This document shows positions 1 through 12,400 of a stretch of 64,000 bases of DNA, piece after piece. Below the pieces are notes generated by a model. The model ran no database searches and was not told where the DNA came from. It saw nothing but the letters and a program-made list of their open reading frames with translations. Position numbers and translations under genes: made by a program. The stretch is from Bugulina stolonifera (Eukaryota; Bryozoa; Gymnolaemata; Cheilostomatida; Bugulidae): the NCBI GenBank assembly GCA_935421135.1, contig OW285187.1:31994818-32058817 (forward strand). The letters are read 5' to 3'. How positions within the stretch are numbered: position 1 is the first letter of the stretch; each line of letters starts with the position of its first letter.

Positions 1-345
1 CAGTGTACTACCACAGTGTACTACCACAGTGTACTACCACAGTGTACTACCACAGTGTACTACCACAGTGTACTACCACAGTGTACTACCACAGTGTACT
101 ACCACAGTGTACTACCACAGTGTACTACCACAGTGTACTACCACAGTGTACTACCACAGTGTACTACCACAGTGTACTACCACAGTGTACTACCACAGTG
201 TACTACCACAGTGTACTACCACAGTGTACTACCACAGTGTACTACCACAGTGTACTACCACAGTGTACTACCACAGTGTACTACCACAGTGTACTACTAC
301 AGTGTACTACTACAGTGTACTACTACTAACAGTGTACTACTACAG
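1..345. repeat. 13-bp minisatellite
   Basis: A near-perfect tandem array of the unit CAGTGTACTACCA, about 22 exact copies up to about position 292, followed by variants ending CTACTA. It starts at the window edge, so its full length is unknown. Because the unit is 13 bp and lacks stops, all three forward frames are open; this is not evidence of coding. It lies downstream of the last visible TPR exon and is probably in a TPR intron. Confidence 0.95.
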
Positions 346-485
346 TGCACCTAACTGTTACCTCAATGGGTAAAGTTTGAACTGATAACAACATTTTCCT
401 ATCAGCACACACATAATATACAAGTGTGTAGAACTGTAACTGGAGGTGGTACTATGATAATAATAATAATAGTCTACATGCATAC

Positions 486-3400
486 CTGATAGTTGAGAGC
501 GGCAAGAGTGGCCAACCTTCTGGTCCCAGAACCTTCATTTGATGCACCTTGCTGAGAGCTTGAGACCGACATTCCAGCATTGGCTGCAATTGTAGTGTAA
601 AAGCAAAATACATATACATTGTAGTAGATGTGCGCATTATAGCACACATAGAATTCATGTACACACACACGCGCGCACACACACACATACACACGCGCGC
701 ACACGCACGCACGCACACACACGTATATATAAGAAGAGCAGAACACAGCATAGCATGGCATAGGATATATAGGGTGACATCTAATAGAGTAATACTAACT
801 GGCAGCATTAGCAGGTTCTTCATCTTCTATCATGATTATGTCACTGGTGTCACCATCTTCATCATATGGCTCTTCAGCTGCCTCTGGCTCTGCCTCTTCA
901 TTGTAATCTGACTCATCTCCTTCACCACCTTCTTCAGACGATCCCTCCCCGTCTTCCTGTAGTACACAAAGTATGCCATATGGAGGTGGAACTGCACATT
1001 AATTGAATCCAATTGATGGCCAATTGCATGTAGCCTAGTTCTCAAAAAATTAAGAACTTTGTTCATGTGATCTTTTTTCTTGCAAGGCAAGATTTCCAGC
1101 AAGAAGTACCTCTGTACTGAACCAACTTTATGGCTAACACGTGGAATATAATAAGCTGAAAAAATGATTTGGAGAAAACTTATTAAAATAATGCCATTAA
1201 TAATGTTGAGGAATTGATCGGATGCTTTTTTTGGAAAAAATCCTCTTATACATTAAGTGAGATGAACAAAATTGGGCAATTAAATAAAAACCAGAACAGG
1301 TGCTTACCCCAGCCTTATGTTATGTAGAGACTGAGGTTTGACCTGCATCATACATGTTGAAGTGTTTATGCTGGTAGATGAAATTGAGATCATTGCGCCT
1401 GTCATAATGCATAAGTTGTTATACAGGCACTAGAGCTGACGGACTGCTGTAGGTTTTCAGTAATTTTATCCACTAAGAGCATCATTATAGTGAATACACA
1501 CTGCAACAAGTGTGAGGAAGTGATGCAATCAACTAGGGCGTATAATAGTGAAGTTACATTTACTAGGCAGCTGGCTACAATATGATTGGTGACAAACATG
1601 CAGATGACTTGTTATAAGAATGTACTAAATCATGTACCAGCTTGTGTATTTACCAACAAGTTGATTACTAGAGAAACACTAGCTAGATAATTATATTATA
1701 TTATCCACATGTACAAGAGACAAGAGTCTCATTTCTCTTTGCACTCATTATACTCCAACAATGGAATATAAACCCAAACAAGTTTACCTATAATCAAGTG
1801 TTTATGAATTTAAAAGCTGCTATTCACTTTTGTTTACCAGTCTGTGTACTTTCACTACCACAAAGCAGACAAACAACAACAAACAGACAACAAACAAAAG
1901 TGCAATTTTCTCACAGGTCTGTGTATTATAATTATTATATAACAGGGGGCAGTTGCAGGGTATAGTGTACTATTTATTGTATGAATAGTGAGGAGCAGTC
2001 CCTTGAGAAGGGATAACCTTTGAAGTTTAGAGGGCTACTAAACTGTCCTTCACAGAGTCATGTAGTATGAAATAACAGCTCAGTAGAGCAGTTAGTAGTT
2101 GTACCTTACTGTATGTACTCCACAGTCAGATTCAGTGAGCCAGAAACAGTGATTAGTGTGATATAAAGAATTCTAGGAGTGCCCATAACATTGGAGGGTC
2201 GTCTTCTCTATACTTGACAGGTTGTCTTCCCTGAATTTGCAACTGTTCAAAAATGTCTGTTAGCAGTTAGAAACAGGATGCTCTGAGTTCGTTTGGAAAA
2301 CATTCATTTAAACACTCTATATCCCAAACCTCAGCTTTCAACTAATTTATATTTTCAATATTATATTTATTTGGTTTTTACTACTACTAACTTGTAGAAC
2401 ATTAAAAATGACTAATTATCTGCGAGTTGTGTTCTCCTAAATGTTATCTATACAGTTTTGTAATGGGTGTTTTCTAAACAAACGTTCTCAGAGTGTCCTG
2501 TTTTTAACTAACATTTAAATGTCCCTTTACCGGCTTCCCTTACCCCAACCACAATTAAACAATAGAAGGATATTGTTGCAGTTTTAGTACTCTTTAACTA
2601 CATCAAGGGGTATTAAGTTTTACGACAACCTTTATCTGACATTTTAGTTCAGTTCTTACATGAGTATTTTTATTTTTGAAGAAATTGATGGTTGAGCTAC
2701 TGATGCATATATTTTGTAAGAAATATATACAACATAATATCACAGATAGGAGGTAGTGAATGGATTCGATGCTCAGCAGATTGTATGAGATAGCGAGAGT
2801 TGATGTAGTGTATGATATAACTCACCCCTTCATCTACCTCCTCATATTCTTCCTCACCCATCTCACCATCATCCCCGGTCTCACTCTCCCCTTCAGAATA
2901 GTCCCCAGCATCCCCCTAAACACAACATAAGGTTACAGGTGCACACACAGCGGACACCAATGAACAACAGTAAACAAGACAAGGAAGAATAAATTACAGA
3001 TATTTACAATGAAAGGTAGAGTCCCATCATCATGCACATGTAACTGTAGGGTAACTACAGTTACAAGGAGTAACTGTAGGGTAACTACAGTTACAAGGAG
3101 TAACTGTAGGGTAACTACAGTTACAAAGAGTAACTGTAGGGTAACTACAGTTACAAGGAAGGCAGCAGCAGTTACACATACCATTTGATGGCTGGTTTGA
3201 ACAGCATCCTCCTCAGCGTCTTCGTCATCACTGGAGAGGATAATGACTACGTCGGCATCTACTCCGCTATATGTAGGCTCTTGCTGCACAGGTGCAGAGG
3301 TCGGTGCAGCCTCTGCTTGCTCTGTATTCTCTTCAAACATCCCCACGTTAGACATCATTGGTGGGGAGGTGAACGCACCCAGACTCGAGTCTCCACCAGT

Positions 3401-6400
3401 TCCTGACATACTCTCCCCTGCGGTGATGGGCTCTAGTTCTGAATAAATGGCACTGGGACCAGCCTCTCCTAGCTCTACCATGTCTTGCTGCATGCTGGAT
3501 ACAGCTGTAACATACTCACTCGTGTCTATCGCTTCAGCTGCCATTTGATCCTGTTAGGGGAAGAAGTACTATCTATCACTACACTCACATGTCACATAAT
3601 AGTGAGGGTGTGGGCTAAACACTGGGAGACAAGTAATCACATATCCATCACACCTGACATATGGTATCATATGGAGTCAGAGAGGGAGAGAAGAGCTGGA
3701 ATCTTACCTCATCTGTGTTTGTTTCCTGAGATGTACCATCATCAACTTCCTGTACAGACAGCTCTTGACCTCCCTCAGTAACGTCCTGTTAATGGGATAA
3801 CGCAAACCAATGATATCCACTAAGCAACATACTATGACGAGCTAGCCACCACATCACATATCTATGCATGCGATATCGAACATTACAAGTTGTACGATCA
3901 CAGTACTATGTGAACTCGGCTGAACTCACCTTTGTTTTCTTAGCTGAGGGTGGGGCAGACTCCTCATCACCCTCACATTCATCCCTTGATCTCTTCACCC
4001 TGTTAGCCTCAGCTTCATTGCTCTGTCCAGCAACATCAGCATCTCCCATTCCTCCCATGCCTACACATTGCAGATCTGGTTATTGGAGGGTTTAGAATTC
4101 AAATTAATTAAAACTGTGTGGAAAAATTATAGGGGCACTCGAGATAACAGCTAATAAAACAGCAACAGAACAACGACAACACTCAGGTCTATCTACCATG
4201 CATACCAGACATAGGTGTATCGCGTTTGACAGGGTTTGGCTATATAATTATGTTCATGTAGGTCTATAGACAGTTATTAAACACAGTGCATGCTCGTGTA
4301 TCTCATCTTTACAATAGTTTGGGTCAATGGAGTCTTTATTGCATCCAACACCAGAAAACATGAGTGACTCTGTAATCTCTCTTCTTATATACAGATTTAA
4401 ACAGAAATATTTGACATAGAGTGAAACCGGACGTGACTTACTTGTACTGCTGGTTGGCACCGAGCCAATTGCAGAGCCACTCTCCATTGCGTTACCAGCA
4501 CTGGTTTGAGCTGTAATGATGGTAGCAGGTACTCCCTGAGTTGATAGGCTCGGAGAGGTGCTTGCAGTAGCTGTTACAGTATGTGGGGCCACAGGGTGGA
4601 GGGTGGCGAAGACACTAGTAGCTGTTGAAGATGTAGCACCAGATGCTGGTGGTGCAGATGTACTTGTAGAGATAGCACTACTACTGGATGGCTGGCTAAG
4701 CTGCTGTTGTACAGGGGCCACCTCTACTGATGCACCACTGTTAGACGTTGGTACATTAGAGTTGGGGGAGGCAACCATCGATGTAGGGGAGACAATTCCT
4801 ACCACAGGCTCTGAGTAAAAATGTATTACTTTATCAGTGGCATTGCCATTGGCTATAGATCTTTTACTTTACCTTTGATATTATTACATTCTCAACAAAC
4901 TGTGCTGCACAGGGTGATGTATCCTGTGAGCTTGACAATTTCTTACAAAGTGTGACATAGGTTACCTCAACTATTTTTAAAACTGTAGTATAATGTAAAC
5001 TCCAGTATGCATCAGGCAATAAAATTGTGACTTGTGAATTTACCTTCAAAAGCGACCTCCGGAGGCTCAGCCTGGCTAGTCGTCGGCATTACTGTTGCTG
5101 TGAGCTGTTTGGGTTGTTGTTGTGCCATGGGACGTACCTCAATAGTCCTCACTTGAGACCTCTTGGAATCAGTGCTATAAAACGTTCAATAGGAACATGG
5201 AACATGAAACAATGGGATTCGAAGACAAAACATCAGCAGAGACCGAGAAAAACAGAACCAATAAAGAAGTTTGGCCAACATACCTCGCAGTGATATGACC
5301 AGACTGACTGCTAGCCTGAGGTCCAGAGGATTTCTCTTCCAGACTGAGTAGTTTAGCCCGAGCTTCATCCAAGTGCTGCTGAGTATCATCAAGCTGGGTC
5401 TCTGTGGGAGAACATAAAATAAACTGATGGTAAAATGGTCACACCTCAACATAGCCAATGTTAGGAGGATGGCACACCCACTTTCAACTAACAAAAAACA
5501 GGGAAGGTGATATAAGATTCAATATGAGACACTCGTACCGAGTTCTGTTGCTTTCGTTTGGAGTTGTTTCAATTCCTCATTCTTCTTGTCGAGCTCTTTT
5601 TTCTGATTGGTTATCTTTGGTTTAAGACTGTTATTTACAAAATCTTTGAGTGTTGTATTCTTAGAGGTGATCTCGTCCAAATCCAGCTTCACCTTGTTAT
5701 GTTGCTCAGTTTGGTCGGACAACTCCTGAAAGTAAGAATATCTTACCACATCAGCAATACAATTACCATTACCAATAGGTTAATACAACGTTACCAGCAT
5801 ATTCAGCATACCCTCAGCTATAACTCTATATAACATTACCAATAATCAGTGAATGTCCTGGTGAAGATGAGGCCCCCTCACTCTAACCCCACTCATAATT
5901 TATGTTCTTGCTAAATAATAAAGTACATTCAATTTTGGATTCGAAAAGAATGCCGCTCTCCCTCCCTGGACAGAGCTTTCGAGTTAGACTTAGCGTATAG
6001 AGATCAGTATTGATAGGTAACCAATGAGAGCAAGACTAGGCTACTTGGCCACATATAGTGTAGATTGAAAGCAGGTGGACCTAACCTTCTGTAGTTTCTC
6101 TAGCTGTGCCTTTGCTTCGGCTAGCTGAGTATTGGCCTGGTCTAGCTCAGCCTGAAGTTTAGTTATCTCCTCTTCTTTAGCTGTCAGTGATTCCTTCACA
6201 GTAGACAGCTCCGTCTCTAACTTACTCACTTCACCAGACGCTGTATTAAAACAGAAACTAATGATTAAACAATTACTCAATTCCACGACTTTGACCTAGT
6301 CTGCAAGGTGAATAACGCTAAAAGATGATAGTGAAATACATGTAGTTTGAAATTGCCTTTTCAACAGAATTGTTGAGAAAGACTAGACAACTCTAAAGCG

Positions 6401-9400
6401 ACAAAATAATGTAATTTTTTGTTAGAGGACCACTTCAAAAAACAATTTGCAGGCATAATTTCGAATGCTCCAATACAAAGACTTCTCTAAGGTTATAGAT
6501 AATAAAGTATATTAAACCTACAAAGACCACCAGAAGATGTAGACGTTCCAGCAGAGCCATCACTACCAGCAGATCCCTTAGCTTCCGACAACTTAGTGTA
6601 TTGAAGTTTGTATTTCCTTCCCAGTTTTCTCAACTAGTAAAATGTTAACCAGAAATATATTGATAATGCATAAGATAAACTGCTCAATGGGCGTACAAAG
6701 AACACTGAGCCAGGTGTAAGCGATTAATTCAAAATATAATACGACAAAAAAGTTCAGCAATAGTGACCATAGCAACCATAATGTGTGTATCCATATTGCA
6801 GAGATAGCTACATGAATGTTGTTGTAATGTATAGGTAAACTAAGCTATGCACAATTATAGTAATAATCACTCATACTTCACTTATCAAATTCTCCTTCTT
6901 GGCGAGCTCTTCTTTGTTGCTATTTAGTGTAGTATCCATGGAAGACAACTTCTCCTCTAACTCCACAACTTTAGTTGACAATTTGGACTTTTCTTCTCTG
7001 TATTGCAATACATTTGGATGTTTTAGAAATTTGATACCCCAACAGAGACATTGCCATATTTCCACACAGTATTACTATAATTCTATGGGAAAATTATAAA
7101 TATTTTGTTAACCAAAACAGTACTGTGAATGAGTGGCGTAACGTCACATACTCTGTAGATGAAGTAGTAGATTTCTGCTTAGCAAGCTCAGCATTTAGTC
7201 TCTGTATCTGCTGGTTGAGACCGGTGGTGGACTTCTTCTGCTGTTCCAACTGCGCCCTAGTGTGAGTTTTACATATATAACTATGAATGGACAAAATAAC
7301 ATGAAATCTCCATATCGAAACAATTTAAGATCAGTAAAAGTTACATTGTATATACCTTTACATACATGTAATATATATTATTATAATAGGGAGCGACTGG
7401 TAACAGGGGCGCCCATAGGCTTATAACATTAATTTATCTTCTCTACTTCATCTTTCCCCAGTCTTCTTCCAAGGTGTGACATATGACTAGATCAGTTAAC
7501 TACCCATACTTTACACAAAATAGTTGCCCAATGCTTTGGAATAATACTTCAATTCTCATTGACTAATACACTAAGCAAACATAGTTAGTAAAAAAATTAA
7601 AAACTCCTTTGCATTTTTTGTTGAGCAGCAAGATAGACACTATAGACAGATTGCTGAGATGGTTAGTAGGCGTCATTCTCCCACTACTTACGTGTGTCTC
7701 TTGTTCTCCTCTGTTCTCTCACGGTCATGTTTCTCAACGAGACTGCTAGATCTCTGCTTCCAATGCTCCACCGTCTTCTGGAGGGCCACCTTCTCTCCTT
7801 CCAGACTCTGGACAGACATGGTGAGCTCTGTAGTCTTACTCTCCAGGGGAACCATAGCAGCTTGTAGCTGTGTCACCTACATACATGTATTACCATGACA
7901 TCCCTTAATCTTTGCATGACAACATGGTAATGGTAGTATGGCCATCATTCCATACTTGGAAATGAAGAAAAACGCTATGCCTCTCTTTGAAGTTAAGAGT
8001 AAGATAATAGTAGTACATGTGCACCAACAAACTAGGTTTGGTATGCAAAAGCACTTATAATATTATCGAAACTACTGCAGTGCACACATTGTATAGTTCT
8101 ATAATAGTGAATGCTGTGTTGGTTTTGTAAATTGTCTAACAAACCAAACATGTATTTCACCAAGTAGAATATAATAGTGCAACCAACACACCTGCTCCTG
8201 CAGCTGGTCTATTCTTGGCTGCAAACCATCTTTTTCCTGTCTTAGCATCCTGTTACTATCGGTAAGTACATTGATCTGTTCCACTTTACGCAATAACTCT
8301 GCGTGTTGTGCTTTAGTCTGTATGTCTATGGCGGTCTGAGTAGTGCCGCCCGCCAGCTCGTCACGGGCCAACTTCAGCTCACCTTCAACAAAGGCCACTT
8401 TAGCTTCCAGTCTCTTACATTCAGCCGTTGAACCTTCAAATCTGATAAATAAAGCACATTTACATTCACAGCGACAGTTGGATGAGATGTCTATGAGCTA
8501 TAGACAATTGGTAAAGTCCTCATAGCAATGTATAATATAGCATATCTTACTTGGTTTCATATAGCTCCTTGTCTTTGCGCAACACTCCAACCAGCTCCAG
8601 AAGTTTGAGTGTACTCTGTTGACCAGACTTTTCTGTATCTTGAGAAGTAGAGAAGGAGGAACCTTGCTTCACCGACAACTGCAACAACCAAAATTTAACA
8701 ATTGTACAACATTGGAGAGCGCATAGACTATTAGGTTTGGCGTACAGTTAATCGCAGACAAAATTAACCATGTGTCACCTAAGCCTGGGCACTTAGCAGC
8801 TACTGAGGACTTTTCAAGGTTATCTTCTATCAGTTCAGTTTCTCACAAAGCGTATTGGGAGAGTTTAATCAATAGCTTGCATAGTGTAAGCACCCACACA
8901 ACACCAGAGTCTGCGATTATCGGAATTTTTATGATACCGACACACCAAATTTGTTGATACTATACTTACATATTATATTTGTTGATACTACACTTACATA
9001 TTCTATTTGTTGATGAAGCAACTTAGTCTGCTCTTTACTGTCGTTCAATTGTTCCTTTAGGCTTTCCACACTTTCCTTGTACCCTTTCTCCCGCTCTTCA
9101 AATGAGGCCTACATGTAGATGAAATTAGAGAATGGTCTGGCCGTAGAAGAAGTATATGTTGCTTTCATGCATATGCGTACTTACATTGGAGCACTAGGTA
9201 GGCCAGATTCCTGTTTGACAGCTGAACTGTTGCATTATTTAGCTAATAAAAACCATCAACTCCTCTAATGGCAAACCCTGATCAGTATAGTAGCCCATGG
9301 CTGGCCATTTACCATAAAATGATATCTTAAACTGTTATAGATTGGTAGTTTTTAACTGAGCATTATTTAGTAACAAAGTAGGTATACATTTGGTTGAATG

Positions 9401-12400
9401 ACAGACGCACTCACATGGTTAGATTGGAGCTGTAATTCGAGTCTGATGATGTCATTCTCTGCAGTCGAGACCTTACCAGAGAGTTGATCCCTTTCCCTCT
9501 TCACACTGCTACACTCTTCTGAAAGCTTGATACCATTCTCCAGCTCAGTCTGGTACTTACTCGACAGCTGTAACCATAGCGATAATACTAACCATTGGCA
9601 GACATTAGCATGCCCTCACACATACACACACACAGTATGCTTGTATGTCATGGGGGAACTACTTGGAATTAATAGTAAAACCAAAACATAGTTTGGAAAA
9701 GTTGGTGTGGATAAGAAGCTTTACGGTATAAAACTGTGCTAGACCCATTTGTTGATATTTTATTACAGATATTTCTACACCAGTCTTGGTGTCATTATCA
9801 TCAGAAGAAGAAAATAAGGCAAATTAGGAACAAAAAATCTAAAAGTGCCTCTAGTACTAGCTGATATGGCAAAGCATAGTTACACCAAACACTATTGAGT
9901 TAATAGGTAGTTGGAATACCTCTTCATTGAGTTTAGTGGTCTGCTCCAGATCAGTCTTAGCCTGTGCACCTTGTCGTTCTCTCATTTCTAGACTCTCTTT
10001 GTGAGAGAGAAGCTGATTCTTGAAATCATTCAGTTCAGTATGAAGCTGACTCTTAGATTGGGCAGCCTCAGACTCTATGTTCGCCTTCTGCTCGAATAAC
10101 GTGTCGTACTGTTGTGCCATATCCTTAATCTTCATGGCCAGTGTATCCAAATCTATGGCAGTATAACAAACTTTATAGACATTCTCTGAAATGGCACAAT
10201 GCTCTCACGTATTACCCGTAAGTGGTTGTGAAACATAGTTAGGACTGTTTTCTCATTAGTTGTTTGTTTGTATTGTAATTACACGCCCTTGACCCAGTAT
10301 AATTATTACAAACATGACTAACACTACTGTAAGAACAGAGAGCGGCCATTAGATACGATAACAGTATACTATTTACCGGCCTGTTGTTGAGTGACCTTGG
10401 CCTCGAGTGTTTCCTGTATCTGTTGGCCAGCAGCAGTTTGCTCTCTGAGGGTCAGCTCAAGTCGGTCAGCAGCTGTTCGGTACTCATCTGATGCTTCCCC
10501 ACTAAGACGTAGCTGATCCTTCAGAGCTGTAATCAGAATCCGGTGTAACAAATCTAACCTTGGGTCAAATACAGTTCTTGTATATAAGAGAAATAGGAAA
10601 TGAACAGTTACATTACAATACATTACATTATATCATTCACAACCACATCTGATGATCACACGTTTCATCAACAAGCATTGTAAATACCATGACTGTGACT
10701 CACTGTCCAGAACATATTAAAAATCTGTACATAAAATAAATTACTATTCAGGTAAATATACAATGTAAGACAAGCTGCATTACACAACGTATCCATTGGT
10801 AGTCTCAAATAATACGTACCTTCTATCTCGGACCTAGCGTGCCTGAGATCCTGTGACTGCTCGGACTCAGCTGCACCTCCGTCAGCACCTTGTTCAGATA
10901 CACTAACTTCCCTACCTCTACCAACCGAGGACTACAAAGCAGAGCATAGCTGTGTAATAAACAACATCATGTTACACCAACAAGATATAAGCGCTAGTTG
11001 TACAGTATGAAGAGAGTAATAATGTTCACCTGTCTATGTAGCTTCTGTTCCTCTATAGATTTAAGTAGTTTCTCCTGACTTGCAGCCAACTGTTGATCGA
11101 GAGATTCCACTTTGCTCTTCCAATTGGCTACCTCTGCTGAGTGGTGGGTGTCAGTAGTCTTCATCTCCCCTTTGAGGGAGTCTAGCTGTTTCTGAAGAGT
11201 CTGATTCTCATTGGTTGATTGCTCTAGTCTATGCTGATAGTGCGCTTTCATCTCCACATTGGAGCTTTCTATACTGGTCTAGAGAAATAGATGTACATGT
11301 ATGTGTCAAGTGACTATGCCTGATGGAAACAATCTATGTTACCACACTACCAGTAGATTAATTGGTCTAAATACATTATATCAAATGTAAGAATACAGTT
11401 ATATTAATTACGGCAAACATGATTGTGAGACTTCTTGTTCAAGCTCAAACCTGAATGCTCTGTAGATTTGACAGCATCTTGAGTTGTAGGTTGTAGTCCT
11501 TTCTTGCTGTGTCTGCTTCAATCTGAAGTCTCCTATTGGCTGCTTTAAGCAACTCGGCCTCGTTTCTAGCCTGCTGATTGGCTACATCAAATTTAATAGA
11601 AGACTCCTGAGCCTTAGATAGGTCTTCTCTCAGACTGGCTACTAGAGATTCATTCTGTAATTATGTACGGATATGTTATTCTAGTTCAGTGAAGCACCAT
11701 TGTAGGCTGAACAGAACAGCAATATAATGAAAAAGGGGGGGGGGGGCATACATGTACCTATAAAGTGGAATTTTTGGGAATAGTAAATATTCAAATCACA
11801 CCAATACTCTAAATACATACATGCATTATTGTCCTATACCAAGGAACTACTACATTTCTATATGACTATTCCAAGAACCATGTACCTTGGCCACTAGGTT
11901 AGAGTACTGTTCAGCTTTAGTTCTCAATGAATTTATTTCCTGTTTGTATGCCACGACATTCTTTTCCATGACCTTTGAACCTTCCATTGAGTAATCTAGC
12001 TGGGTTGTGAGTTTAGCATTGTTTAGTCTCTGTTCTGTTAGCTCCGCCTTTAGCTTCTCCAACTTATCACTGTGATTTCTACAATTACATATTGGCACAG
12101 ATTAAATCAAGCTGCTCTACATGTAGATATCAGATAATACTAAGCTACAGGTTCTAATTAAATAAACTCCATATAAATTTTATATAATGATGTATACGGG
12201 TTTCAGTAATTCATTTCAAGGCAACATACCTTTCAGCGACATTCTGTTCCTTTCTAAACGACTGGAACTCCTGCTGAATCTTCTCTAGTGACGCCTTAGA
12301 AGACCTCAACTCGTCATTTAAGGATTTCAATTTCTCGTTATCCACCTCTGTGATGGCTCTTCGAGGAGAAGCCTTGGCTAGAGCCTGGTACAGAGTAAAT

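Noticed and set aside
1..373. Three overlapping 108-114 codon frames at the left edge
   Set aside because: A 13-bp stop-free tandem repeat keeps all three frames open by construction.
5105..5137. 33-nt intron in TPR (GTACGT...AACAG)
   Set aside because: Too short for an animal intron, and the sequence is in frame and encodes RPM...TATVMPTT, which matches conserved TPR, so it is exon.
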